The notes: generated by a model from the letters alone, not told the origin. A stretch of DNA of 24,284 bases from JBBSMX01 sp038232935 (GCA_038232935.1 JBBSMX010000055.1:1-24284), one strand, 5' to 3'. Shown: positions 1 through 7,100, counted from the first letter of the stretch. Program-made: numbers and translations.

Positions 1-641
1 ACGAGTTCGAGAATCGCCAGAAAGGTGGTGATGACGAACGGCTTCGACCGGCGAGCGACGAGGCTGACGAACGACGTGCGGCCGTTGCGGATGCGGTGGA
101 GCACGTACGCCTGCTGCTCCTCGACGGTGTAGTCGTAGCGCTCGACGGGGTGGACGTAGGCCTCGGCCGGGGCCTCGGCCAGCACCCGCTTCAGCACGGA
201 GATCAGGTCGAAGACGGAAACACGGTAGCTGGGCTCGACGCTTTCGCTCAGCTCGCCACGCACGTCAGAGGCCGCCCCGCGCACGAACTGCTCGGCGCGC
301 TCGTCGAACTGACGGGCGAGGTGGCCGGCGGCCTCTTTGTAGCGCATGTATTCGAGCAACCGCCGGACGAGCTCGGTACGCGGATCGACCGGCTCGCCCT
401 CGTCGTCAAGATCGGGCCGGGGCAGCAGCATCTTCGCTTTGATCCCGATCAGGATCGCGGCCATGTAGATGAAGTCCGCCACGCCGTCGAGGTCCACCTC
501 TTCGAGCACGCGCACGTAGGCGAGGTATTCGTCGGTGATGCGGGCGACGGGGATGTCGTGGATGTCCAGCTCATCCCGGCGGATGAAGAACAGGAGCAGG
601 TCGAGCGGCCCCTCGAAGTTCTGTAGCTGAACGCGGTACAA
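1..641 (-). CDS. scpA: Segregation and condensation protein A (ScpA), 3' end cut by window edge
   Basis: Reading the minus strand from 641 gives YRVQLQNFEGPLDLLLFFIR, then RDELDIHDIPVARITDEYL and a long charged helical region. This is the canonical N-terminus of kleisin-family ScpA, which bridges SMC heads and ScpB in the chromosome-condensing SMC-ScpAB complex. About 213 codons are visible and the C-terminal winged-helix part lies outside the window. The chosen start is TTG at 641-639, because no ATG or GTG occurs in frame between the galE stop and the conserved YRVQL; the start is therefore uncertain, and no Shine-Dalgarno is visible. The gene follows the epimerase gene by 44 bases on the same strand and may be cotranscribed with it. 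Family assignment is firm; start position is not. Confidence 0.88.
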   Translation of the reverse strand, partial: MYRVQLQNFEGPLDLLLFFIRRDELDIHDIPVARITDEYLAYVRVLEEVDLDGVADFIYMAAILIGIKAKMLLPRPDLDDEGEPVDPRTELVRRLLEYMRYKEAAGHLARQFDERAEQFVRGAASDVRGELSESVEPSYRVSVFDLISVLKRVLAEAPAEAYVHPVERYDYTVEEQQAYVLHRIRNGRTSFVSLVARRSKPFVITTFLAILEL

Positions 642-642
642 A

Positions 643-685
643 GTGGAGGGTGGGAGGTTGGGGGGGGTGGGAGTGTGGGAGGCTG
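643..685 (-). repeat. Short-period CTCCCAC-type repeats in the galE-scpA spacer
   Basis: The minus strand of this spacer is almost pure pyrimidine plus A, built from roughly 8-nt variations on CTCCCACA, CTCCCACC and CCTCCACT. The 11-mer CTCCCACACTC (minus strand of 671-681) occurs again exactly at 4472-4482 downstream of pnp. Function unknown. It overlaps the place where a ribosome binding site for scpA should be and contains none. Confidence 0.55.
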
Positions 686-1636
686 TTACCCCACCTTCGC
701 GCTGTAGCGTTCGCGGAACCAGTCGACGGTGCGGGCGAGGCCGGTTTCGAGCGTGACTTGCGGCTGCCAGCCGAACACCTCGTCGGCGTGCGACACGTCG
801 AGCACGCTGCGCTGCTGCTCGCCGGGCTTGGCGTCGGCGTGGACCTCGTCGGCGTGGCCGCCGGTGAGGTCGTTGATGACGTGGAAGAGCCGGTTCACGC
901 TCGTCTCACGCCCGGTGCCGACGTTGACGGTCTCGGACCCGTCGTAGTCGAGCCCGGCGAGGACGGCGCGGACGACGTCGCCGACGTAGACGTAGTCGCG
1001 GGTCTGCTCGCCGTGACCGTAGATCACCGGCTGCTGCCCGTCGAGCAGCCGCTCGGCGAAGATGGCGACGACGCCGGCCTCGCCGTGGGGATTCTGGCGC
1101 GGGCCGTAGACGTTCCCGAAGCGGAGCGCGACGAAGGGGATGCCGTAGCTCTGCTCATAGAAATAGAGGTACTTCTCGGTGACGAGCTTGGTGATGCCGT
1201 AGGGCGAGAGGGGCCGTTGCGGGTGGCTCTCCGGCTGCGGACCGCCGTCGTTCACCGCCGGATCCGGCTCGCCGTAGATCGCGCCGCCCGTCGAAGCGAA
1301 GACGACTTTCTTCAGCCCGCTCTCCCGCCCTGCTTCCAGCAGGTTCAGCGCCCCGATCACGTTCACGTCGGCGTCGAAGCGCGGATCGGCGACGGACTTC
1401 CGCACGTCCATCTGCGCGGCGAAGTGCAGGATCGCATCGAACTGCTCCTTTTGGATGAGGTCGGCGGCGGCGTCGGAACGGATGTCGAGTTCGTGGAAGG
1501 TCGCGCTCTCGGGCACGTTCGCGGGGCGACCGCCAGAGAGGTCGTCCATCACGTGCACGCCGTAGCCGCGCGCGACGAGGGCGTCTGCGACGTGAGAGCC
1601 GATAAATCCGGCACCGCCGGTAACGAGGACTTTCAT
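686..1636 (-). CDS. galE: NAD-dependent epimerase/dehydratase, UDP-glucose 4-epimerase-like
   Basis: A 316-residue short-chain dehydrogenase of the extended (sugar epimerase) type. The N-terminus carries the NAD-binding glycine motif GGAGFIGSH (residues 7-15) and the acidic dinucleotide-binding turn DDLSGG (31-36). The catalytic set is S115/T116, Y146 and K150 in SPYGITK. RFGNVYGPRQ, further on, is the conserved substrate-side motif. Such enzymes interconvert nucleotide sugars such as UDP-glucose/UDP-galactose in the cytoplasm and feed cell-surface polysaccharide. Exact substrate cannot be fixed from sequence; other 4-epimerases of this family look the same. Length fits the family (310-340). 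Start ATG at 1636 precedes MKVLVTGGAG directly; no Shine-Dalgarno is visible. It lies between a low-GC accessory gene (45 bases upstream) and scpA. Confidence 0.88.
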   Translation of the reverse strand: MKVLVTGGAGFIGSHVADALVARGYGVHVMDDLSGGRPANVPESATFHELDIRSDAAADLIQKEQFDAILHFAAQMDVRKSVADPRFDADVNVIGALNLLEAGRESGLKKVVFASTGGAIYGEPDPAVNDGGPQPESHPQRPLSPYGITKLVTEKYLYFYEQSYGIPFVALRFGNVYGPRQNPHGEAGVVAIFAERLLDGQQPVIYGHGEQTRDYVYVGDVVRAVLAGLDYDGSETVNVGTGRETSVNRLFHVINDLTGGHADEVHADAKPGEQQRSVLDVSHADEVFGWQPQVTLETGLARTVDWFRERYSAKVG

Positions 1637-1681
1637 GGGGCATTGGGTCTGGAGATCGGAGACAGGTAGAACAACGACAGG

Positions 1682-2398
1682 TTAAGCAGATCTTCGTGAG
1701 GGCCACAGCATTTGGTTATTCAGATTGGGTAGCTGCTTGCAAAGCCATTCCAATTGCTGAAGATCATTTGCGGGCCACCACTTGGGCAGCTTGTCGCCGA
1801 AACCAAACAACTGAGCCAATCCTGTACACACGATATCTAATGGCTTGGTAGAGAGATATAGGCCGTATTCACCCTCCGCTCGCTCTGGACTCATTAACTG
1901 AGACTCAAGCCCCATTGCGCCGTCTTCCGAGATCATCGCGTAATAATCGCCATCTGGAGTGATCTCGGGAAATGGCTGATCCATTGCAAAAGGCTCATAC
2001 GTCCTGTAAAAGTCGGCCTCATCCATACCAGCATGGACAAAAGCTGAGAGCCACTTGTAAGTCCGGTCATACTCTTGGCTCCAGCCTATTCGTTTAAGAG
2101 TCTCTTTCATGTTCGTCTGATCTCCTCGGTTGAAGAGGTCCATGTAACGCTGATTCTCGCTCGCCCAGACTAGCGAGGCCATGCTTTCCAACAAGCTGCG
2201 AAGGGTTGCGTGAGCGGGTCGAAGAAGGCCCGTCTTGCATAGAACCGAAACAGACTTGCACAACTCAATCTGGAGTTCGAGTATGCGAGCGTACGCCATT
2301 TCGCCTCCTTCGAGTTCTACAACTGAAGAAGGCGCACCATGCTCCAAGCACAGACGGAGCGTTCGAGCGCTCGCAGTGAGCAATCCGTAATAGATCAT
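1682..2398 (-). CDS. Hypothetical protein, 238 aa, low-GC accessory gene
   Basis: I do not recognise this protein with certainty. The reading frame is intact from ATG 2398. It is mostly helical, with a segment RPAHATLRSLLESMASLVWA (about residues 60-79) followed by a WLSAFVHAGMDE motif near 115. Helical proteins of unknown function such as the DUF5677 group have a similar look (an LLRSLLE helix and a later FVHA/YVHG), but this is only a resemblance. No signal peptide or membrane segment is obvious. Base composition is very different from neighbours: the line 1801-1860 is 24/60 G+C by hand count, against well above 60% in the flanking housekeeping genes. That suggests acquisition from elsewhere. 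It sits beside a toxin-antitoxin-type pair, so an accessory or defence-related role is possible but unproven. Confidence 0.7.
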   Translation of the reverse strand: MIYYGLLTASARTLRLCLEHGAPSSVVELEGGEMAYARILELQIELCKSVSVLCKTGLLRPAHATLRSLLESMASLVWASENQRYMDLFNRGDQTNMKETLKRIGWSQEYDRTYKWLSAFVHAGMDEADFYRTYEPFAMDQPFPEITPDGDYYAMISEDGAMGLESQLMSPERAEGEYGLYLSTKPLDIVCTGLAQLFGFGDKLPKWWPANDLQQLEWLCKQLPNLNNQMLWPSRRSA

Positions 2399-2462
2399 AT
2401 CGTGATTCTACTGTGGCGCAGGTCTAGGTCTGCCCAACCAATTGATCGATGAATCACCCAGA

Positions 2463-2501
2463 TCATGCTTCTGGCAGAATGGCAACGGTGGAGAGAAGCT
2501 C
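2463..2501 (-). repeat. Diverged duplicate of the 3' end of the M16 peptidase gene
   Basis: The minus strand here reads ELLSTVAILPEA then TGA. The intact M16 peptidase gene ends ERLSTVAILPEA then TGA at 3142-3180. Eleven of twelve residues and the stop are identical. At DNA level about 31 of 39 bases match, most differences being at wobble positions, and this copy uses more A/T-ending codons (GCA, GAA, CCA, GTT against GCG, GAG, CCC, GTC). No similarity was seen on the downstream side of the two stops, nor further 5'. The copy lies in the same frame as the preceding toxin-like gene, after its TAA stop at 2523. It is best read as the displaced or imported end of an M16 gene left by insertion of the two-gene module. 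Confidence 0.75.
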
Positions 2502-2522
2502 GGCAGCGGGATGCAGGGCGGA

Positions 2523-2843
2523 TTATACGACCACGCGGATTACGAGACCCGGAGCCGCCTCACGCAATGCGGCGTTGATCGAGGGCACCAGCGGGAGCAG
2601 ATCGTCTATGTCGTTGCTGATGGCCGAGAGCATGATCAGGCATAGCTCGATGCCCGTCAGGTTCTGCTGGTACTCGATCCCCCGGTCTATCGTCAGCAGC
2701 ACGTCGAACTCCGTCGCTGCCAACCGGAGCAACGGCCCATTCTTGATCCCACCCCACCCCCGTTCGGGCACCGTCAGCGCCTCCGCTTCCAGGGACCACT
2801 TCAGCTTGCGAGGGAGGTTCTCATCGAGCAGTACCCGGATCAC
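2523..2843 (-). CDS. DUF5615 PIN-like protein, probable toxin of a type II pair
   Basis: A 106-residue protein starting MIRVLLDENLPRKLKWSLEA, with acidic residues D7/E8 in the LLDENLP motif, GWGGIKNGPLLRLA (29-42), D47 and TIDRG (51-55). This is the pattern of the DUF5615 (COG4634) family, PIN-like domains predicted to act as ribonucleases. The start is GTG at 2843-2841, overlapping the stop of the upstream DUF433 gene as GTGA, which is typical of translational coupling in toxin-antitoxin operons. Members of this family are repeatedly found downstream of DUF433 genes (established genomic association; biochemical toxicity is less well documented). After its TAA stop, the frame continues into a remnant of the M16 peptidase C-terminus. 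Activity here is inferred from family only. Confidence 0.85.
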   Translation of the reverse strand: MIRVLLDENLPRKLKWSLEAEALTVPERGWGGIKNGPLLRLAATEFDVLLTIDRGIEYQQNLTGIELCLIMLSAISNDIDDLLPLVPSINAALREAAPGLVIRVVV

Positions 2844-3052
2844 GTCGCGGCGACCAACTCTTGCTCGGCCAACTCAAGGAGGGCTTCGGCCTGCTCCCGA
2901 CTGACCGTGGGAAAGTCGTCGCGGAAGTCCTCGATCCGCTTCCCCTTGCGGAGGTAGACGAGGAGCGTGTCGATGGGAACGCGCGTGCCGGTGAAGACTG
3001 GCGTACCACCGAGGATGTCGGGGTCGGAATGGTAGACGGCAGCTCGTTGCAT
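2840..3052 (-). CDS. DUF433 family protein, probable antitoxin
   Basis: A 70-residue protein beginning MQRAAVYHSDPDILGGTPVF and continuing TGTRVPIDTLLVYLRKGKRI then EDFRDDFPTVSREQAEALLE. The DPDILGGTPVFTGTRVP signature and the following helix-turn-helix-like region identify DUF433 (COG2442), predicted antitoxins that pair with DUF5615/PIN-like proteins. The start at 3052 is preferred over a longer frame reaching 3145, because the family starts just before the DP(D/E)I motif and a purine-rich GAAGAGAAAG lies just upstream of this ATG. The stop overlaps the toxin GTG by one GTGA unit. The gene starts about 90 bases downstream of the M16 peptidase stop on the same strand. It probably binds and neutralises the downstream product and autoregulates, as is usual for such pairs; no operator was identified. 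Confidence 0.85.
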   Translation of the reverse strand: MQRAAVYHSDPDILGGTPVFTGTRVPIDTLLVYLRKGKRIEDFRDDFPTVSREQAEALLELAEQELVAAT

Positions 3053-3141
3053 CACTTTCTCTTCGTTACAGCCTCTTTGTTTCAGCGTACCCGCTTTGTC
3101 TCCAACGCTCCTGCCTCCTGTCGGATTCGGCGCGGCACGTC

Positions 3142-4389
3142 TCACGCCTCGGGCAGAATGGCGACGGTCGAGAGGCGTTCGGGGTCGAACAGTTCGGCGG
3201 CGAGGGCCTGCACGTCGTCGGCCGTCACGTCGTCGATGGAGGTGATGACTTCGTCGAGGGTGAAGTAGCGGCCGAAGGCGAGCTCGATCCGGCCGAGTCG
3301 CATCATCCGGTTGCTCATGCTTTCGAGCCCGAGCATGAGCGAGCCTTTGAGCTGGTTCTTGGCCTGGTTCAGCGAGCGCGGGCTGACCTCCTTTTGCACG
3401 AGCTTCTCCAGCTCCCGCCCGATCAGCTTCCGCGAGCGCTCAACCTTCCCGGCGTCGGTGCCCATGTAGACCCCGAAGTCGCCAGTGTCGGCGAGCATAT
3501 TCGTAAACGAGTAGATGTTGTAGCAGTAGCCGTACTTCTCGCGGATGTTCTGGCTGAGCCGGCTCGACATCCCCCCGCCGAGGAGGGTGTTGAGCGTCGT
3601 GAGCACGGTGCGGCGCGGGTCGTTGAGGCCAGGGCAGCGGGTGCCGACGACGAGGTGCGCCTGCTGGATCGGGCGGCGCTCGACGAGCTCTTCGGCCGCG
3701 TAGCCATTCGCCGACTCGCGCCGGATCGGTTGCGGGCCGCGCTCCAAATCCTCCGTCAGCCGCCGGACGTGGCGCACGACGGTCTCGTGGTCGATGTTGC
3801 CGGCGACGGCGACGACGAGCCGGTTCGGTGCGTAGTGGTCGTCGATGTAGCCGAAGAGCCGCTCGCGGGTGAAGGAGCGGACGGTCTCGGGCACGCCAAG
3901 GACGGGGCGGCCGAGCGCGTGGTGCGGGTAGAGCACGGCCTCGAACTTGTCGAAGATGAGGTCCTCAGGCGCGTCCTCGTACATCTTCATCTCCTCGACG
4001 ACGACCTCCTTCTCCTTCTCCACCTCGCGCTCCGGCAGCGTCGGGCTGACGACGAGGTCGAGCACGACGTCGAGCGCGCGTTCGAGGTGTTCGTCGAGGG
4101 CGCGGGCGTAGTAGCAGGTGTACTCCTTCGACGTAAAGGCGTTGAGGTACCCGCCGACGGCCTCCATCCGCTGCGCGATGTGGTGAGTCCGTCGCCGCGT
4201 GGTCCCCTTGAACACCATGTGCTCGATGAAGTGCGAGATGCCGTTGTCCTCGGGCCGCTCGTCGCGGCTGCCGGCGGCCAGCCACGCGCCGACGGCGATC
4301 GAGCGAACGGAAGGGATGTGCTCGCTTACGACGCGGATGCCGCTCGGAAGCGTGGTGCGGTTGAACAGCGGGTGCGATGAGTCGGGCAT
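3142..4389 (-). CDS. M16 family zinc metallopeptidase (processing-peptidase-like)
   Basis: The product is 415 residues from ATG 4389 (MPDSSHPLFNRTTLPSGIRV). It carries the inverted zinc motif HxxEH as HFIEH (about residues 53-57) and the downstream conserved glutamate in VVVEEMKMYED (about 131-137), so it is the catalytic M16 half rather than an inactive partner. The GMSSRLSQNIREKYGYCYNI region is the usual substrate-side signature of mitochondrial-processing-peptidase-like and PqqL/YmxG-type bacterial enzymes. Length of about 415 fits a single-chain bacterial M16B peptidase. No signal peptide is evident, so it is probably cytoplasmic. A longer frame from GTG 4440 exists, but it would run into the hairpin at 4439-4466 and adds non-conserved residues. 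The last 12 codons are duplicated at 2463-2501 beyond the toxin-antitoxin pair. Confidence 0.9.
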   Translation of the reverse strand: MPDSSHPLFNRTTLPSGIRVVSEHIPSVRSIAVGAWLAAGSRDERPEDNGISHFIEHMVFKGTTRRRTHHIAQRMEAVGGYLNAFTSKEYTCYYARALDEHLERALDVVLDLVVSPTLPEREVEKEKEVVVEEMKMYEDAPEDLIFDKFEAVLYPHHALGRPVLGVPETVRSFTRERLFGYIDDHYAPNRLVVAVAGNIDHETVVRHVRRLTEDLERGPQPIRRESANGYAAEELVERRPIQQAHLVVGTRCPGLNDPRRTVLTTLNTLLGGGMSSRLSQNIREKYGYCYNIYSFTNMLADTGDFGVYMGTDAGKVERSRKLIGRELEKLVQKEVSPRSLNQAKNQLKGSLMLGLESMSNRMMRLGRIELAFGRYFTLDEVITSIDDVTADDVQALAAELFDPERLSTVAILPEA

Positions 4390-4438
4390 GAAATCAGACG
4401 ACGCGGGGTGCGTTGTGAGTGGGGCGGGAATATAGAAC

Positions 4439-4466
4439 ACGGGCGAGGCGTCAGCGCCCCGCCCGT
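4439..4466 (-). terminator. Strong hairpin downstream of pnp
   Basis: Arms 4439-4450 and 4455-4466 pair over 12 positions (ACGGGCG..GGCG against CGCC..CGCCCGT) with one A/C mismatch and a TCAG loop. It lies about 90 bases beyond the pnp stop and before the M16 start. There is no T-run on the minus strand, so intrinsic termination is plausible but not certain; it may instead stabilise the pnp 3' end. Confidence 0.5.
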
Positions 4467-4468
4467 AC

Positions 4469-4500
4469 TATGAGTGTGGGAGTAGGAAAGTATGGGGGAG
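4469..4500 (-). repeat. Short-period CTCCCAC-type repeats 3' of pnp
   Basis: The minus strand contains CATACTTTCCTACT and then CTCCCACACTC, in roughly 8-nt steps ending in ACT. The 11-mer CTCCCACACTC is identical to that in the galE-scpA spacer (671-681). It lies between the pnp stop and the hairpin. Function unknown. Confidence 0.45.
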
Positions 4501-4558
4501 GGATGGGCACCGCGGGAAGAAACGCACCATCCCACCGGCCTCCTCCCCCCTACTGAGG

Positions 4559-6835
4559 CTACCGCCGACCGCCACGTTCGCCGCTGCGACCGCGACCACC
4601 GCCACGGCTGCCGCCACGGTCACCGCCACGGCTGCCGCCGTCGCCGTTGGACCGGCGCTGGCGCGAGGCCTCCTTCTCCTCTTCGGTCGGCTCGGGCAGG
4701 TACGGCTTCCGGCTGAACCGGAGCTTCCCGTCGTCGCGGACCTCGATGAGCTGGACCTTCACCTTGTCCCCGACCTGCATCTCGTCCTCGGGGTTCTCGA
4801 CGTAGCCGTGGGCCATCTCGGAGACGTGGAGCATGCCCTCCTTGCCCGGCAGGATCTCGAGGATCGCGCCGAAGGGGAGCATCTTGCGCACCGTGCCCTC
4901 GTACTCCTCGCCGACCTCGGGGACCGTCACCATGCCGCGGACGATCTCGATGGCCGCGTCGGCGTCCGCCTGATTCGTGGCGGCAATCGTGACGTACCCC
5001 TTCCCGTCCTTCTCGTCGATGTTCACCTGCGTGTTCGTGTCGGCCTGGAGCGCCTTGATGTTCTTGCCGCCCGGCCCGATGAGCGCGCCGATGAACTCGG
5101 AGTCGATCACGAGTTGGAAGAGGCGCGGCGCGGTCGCGGCGATCTCGGCGCGGGGCTCCTCGATGGTCTTCGCCATCTCGTCGAGGATGTGGAGCCGACC
5201 AGCGCGGGCCTGGTCGAGCGCCTTCTTCATCGTCTCCTTCGCGAGGCCGGACACCTTGATATCCATCTGGCAGGCGGTGATGCCGTCGCGCGTACCGGTC
5301 AGCTTGAAGTCCATGTCGCCGAGGTGGTCCTCGGTGCCGAGGATGTCGGAGAGGATGGCGACACGATCATCCGTCTTGATGAGGCCCATCGCGATGCCCG
5401 CGACCGGCTTCTTCAGGGGCACGCCCCCGGCCATCATCGCCATCGAGCCGGAGCAGACGCTCGCCATCGACGAGGAGCCGTTGGACTCCAGCACGTCCGC
5501 AATGATGCGGATGGTGTAGGGGAACTCGTCCTCGCTCGGGAGCATCGGCTTGAGCGCGCGCTCGGCGAGCATGCCGTGGCCGATCTCGCGGCGGCCGGGG
5601 CCGCGCAGGAACCGCGCCTCGCCGACAGAGAACGGCGGGAAGTTGTAGTGGAGGTAGAACCGCTTGTCGGTCTGGTTGAAGAGCTGGTCCACGCCCTGCA
5701 CGTCGCGGCCGGAGCCGAGCGTCATCTGGGCGAGCACCTGCGTCTCGCCGCGCGTGAAGATGGCCGAGCCGTGGACGCGGGGGAGGTAGTCGATCTCGGT
5801 CCAGATGTCGCGCACCTCGTCGAGCCGGCGGCCGTCGATGCGGCGGCCCTCGCTGAGGATCATCTCGCGCATCACGTCGCTTTCGACGGTCGAGAAGGCG
5901 TTCTTGATGTCGCTCTCCGTGGCCTCGTGCTGGAGCCCGACGGCTTCGAGCGCGCCCTCGACGATCCCGCCCTGCATCTCGGCGATGACCTCCTTCTTCA
6001 TGTCACTCAGGCCACCGTACAGGCTCTTCTTGTCGTACGGCTGGCGGAGGTGGTGCGCGATCTTTTCCGACACGAACTTGCGCACTTTCTCGACGAGATC
6101 GTTGTCGGCCATCGTCGTGGTGTACTCCATCGGCTCGATGGCTCCCTTCTCCGCCTCGACCTGCCGGCGGAGCTCGAGCTGGGCGCGGCAGAGCTTTTTG
6201 ATGACCTCGTGCGCGAAGTCGAGCGCGGCGAGCATGTCGTCCTCGCTCACCTCGTTCATCTCGCCCTCGACCATCACGATCGAGTCTTCCTTCCCGGCAA
6301 CGATGAGGTCGAAGTCACCCTCGGCGCTCTCGTCCACGGTCGGGTTGATGATGAACTCGCCGTTGACGCGGCCGACGCGGACGTGCGCGGTCGGGCCGTC
6401 GAAGGGCGCACCGGTGAGCATGAGCGCGGCGGACGCGCCGATGCCGCCGACGACGTCGGCGTCGATCTGCGGATCGGCGGACATCACGTTGAGGAGCACC
6501 TGCACCTCGTTGCGGAAGCCGTCGGGGAAGAGCGGGCGGAGCGTGCGGTCGACGAGGCGGGACGAGAGCGTCTCCTTGTCGGAGGGGCGACCTTCGCGCT
6601 TGAGGAAGCCGCCGGGAAACTTGCCGCCGGCACTGAATTTCTCGCGGTAGTCCACGGTGAGCGGGAAGAAGCTCTGGCCTTCGCGCACGCTGCTGTCGAT
6701 GACGGCGGTGCAGAGCACCATCGTATCGCCCTGGCGGGCGATGACGGCGCCGTGCGCCTGCTTGGCGAGCTTACCGGTCTCGAGCGTGATCTGCTTGCCC
6801 TGGCCGATGTCGATGGTCTGGGTAATCGCTTGCAT
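4559..6835 (-). CDS. pnp: Polyribonucleotide nucleotidyltransferase (PNPase)
   Basis: A 758-residue protein with the full PNPase layout. The first RNase PH domain holds FSAGGKFPGGFLKREGRPSD and SRLVDRTLRPLFP. It is followed by an alpha-helical linker and a second RNase PH domain with RRIDGRRLDEVRDI, GRREIGHGMLAERAL and LGTEDHLGDMDFKLTGTRDG. Next come a KH domain (ALIGPGGKNIKAL) and an S1 domain (YEGTVRKMLPFGAILEILPG). The enzyme degrades RNA phosphorolytically 3' to 5' and acts in RNA turnover as a trimer. The last roughly 30 residues are an RG-rich tail (RGGDRGGSRGGGRGRSGERG), an extension beyond the usual length near 700 that may add RNA binding. ATG 6835 is fixed by the conserved N-terminus; no Shine-Dalgarno precedes it. 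It lies 265 bases downstream of rpsO, the common rpsO-pnp order. Confidence 0.97.
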   Translation of the reverse strand: MQAITQTIDIGQGKQITLETGKLAKQAHGAVIARQGDTMVLCTAVIDSSVREGQSFFPLTVDYREKFSAGGKFPGGFLKREGRPSDKETLSSRLVDRTLRPLFPDGFRNEVQVLLNVMSADPQIDADVVGGIGASAALMLTGAPFDGPTAHVRVGRVNGEFIINPTVDESAEGDFDLIVAGKEDSIVMVEGEMNEVSEDDMLAALDFAHEVIKKLCRAQLELRRQVEAEKGAIEPMEYTTTMADNDLVEKVRKFVSEKIAHHLRQPYDKKSLYGGLSDMKKEVIAEMQGGIVEGALEAVGLQHEATESDIKNAFSTVESDVMREMILSEGRRIDGRRLDEVRDIWTEIDYLPRVHGSAIFTRGETQVLAQMTLGSGRDVQGVDQLFNQTDKRFYLHYNFPPFSVGEARFLRGPGRREIGHGMLAERALKPMLPSEDEFPYTIRIIADVLESNGSSSMASVCSGSMAMMAGGVPLKKPVAGIAMGLIKTDDRVAILSDILGTEDHLGDMDFKLTGTRDGITACQMDIKVSGLAKETMKKALDQARAGRLHILDEMAKTIEEPRAEIAATAPRLFQLVIDSEFIGALIGPGGKNIKALQADTNTQVNIDEKDGKGYVTIAATNQADADAAIEIVRGMVTVPEVGEEYEGTVRKMLPFGAILEILPGKEGMLHVSEMAHGYVENPEDEMQVGDKVKVQLIEVRDDGKLRFSRKPYLPEPTEEEKEASRQRRSNGDGGSRGGDRGGSRGGGRGRSGERGGRR

Positions 6836-6898
6836 GGGGATGGGGTTGGGTTGAGTGCCGTCGGCCGGTCGACCCCGCTCCCCGGTTTAACCGAGGTA

Positions 6899-6975
6899 CC
6901 AGAAATCAGCTTTCAGGGACCAGCGCCGAGAGGCCCGAAGCCCGGCGGGGCTGGCTGCTGAAGACTGACTGCTGG
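6899..6975 (-). repeat. Dyad array of CAGCAGN/CTG-type short repeats in the rpsO-pnp spacer
   Basis: On the minus strand the first part carries 7-nt steps CAGCAGT, CAGTCTT, CAGCAGC, CAGCCCC. The second part carries the complementary type (GCTGGT, CCTGAAAGCTG). Between them is a small stem with AGCCC and GGGCT arms. Overall it is a fold-back of direct repeats, similar in layout to the spacers at 15845-15938 and 20346-20419 but with a different unit. It lies in the pnp 5' region and could influence processing of the rpsO-pnp transcript. The rest of this 265-base spacer holds the terminator-like hairpin at 7059-7089 and an inverted repeat CGGTT-T-AACCG near 6884. Confidence 0.45.
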
Positions 6976-7058
6976 ACGGGCGCGACTCGCGATAGACCGT
7001 GCAGCGACGGACGGAGGATGGGCCGTTCTCCGGACGAGGCCGGCAGCCCGTGTACAGC

Positions 7059-7089
7059 GGCAGCGGCACCCGGAAAGGATGCCGCTGCC
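7059..7089 (-). terminator. Hairpin downstream of rpsO
   Basis: Perfect 10-bp arms GGCAGCGGCA (7059-7068) and TGCCGCTGCC (7080-7089) enclose an 11-nt loop, starting 12 bases beyond the rpsO stop. No T-run follows on the minus strand. It is a probable partial terminator or processing/stability element between rpsO and pnp. Confidence 0.5.
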
Positions 7090-7100
7090 TGGGGGGATGC

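Noticed and set aside
650..1669. Plus-strand open frame of 339 codons opposite galE
   Set aside because: The minus-strand frame has clear epimerase motifs; this one has none.
2442..2904. Short plus-strand frames across the toxin-like gene
   Set aside because: They overlap the DUF5615 gene, whose motifs and coupled overlap with DUF433 are convincing; no supporting features on the plus strand.
4390..4440. Longer N-terminus of the M16 peptidase starting at GTG 4440
   Set aside because: It would overlap the strong hairpin at 4439-4466 and add unconserved residues; ATG 4389 gives the family-type N-terminus.
4808..6961. 717-codon plus-strand open frame opposite pnp
   Set aside because: Shadow of PNPase; composition dominated by Asp/His/Val/Leu from reversed codons, with no family signature.
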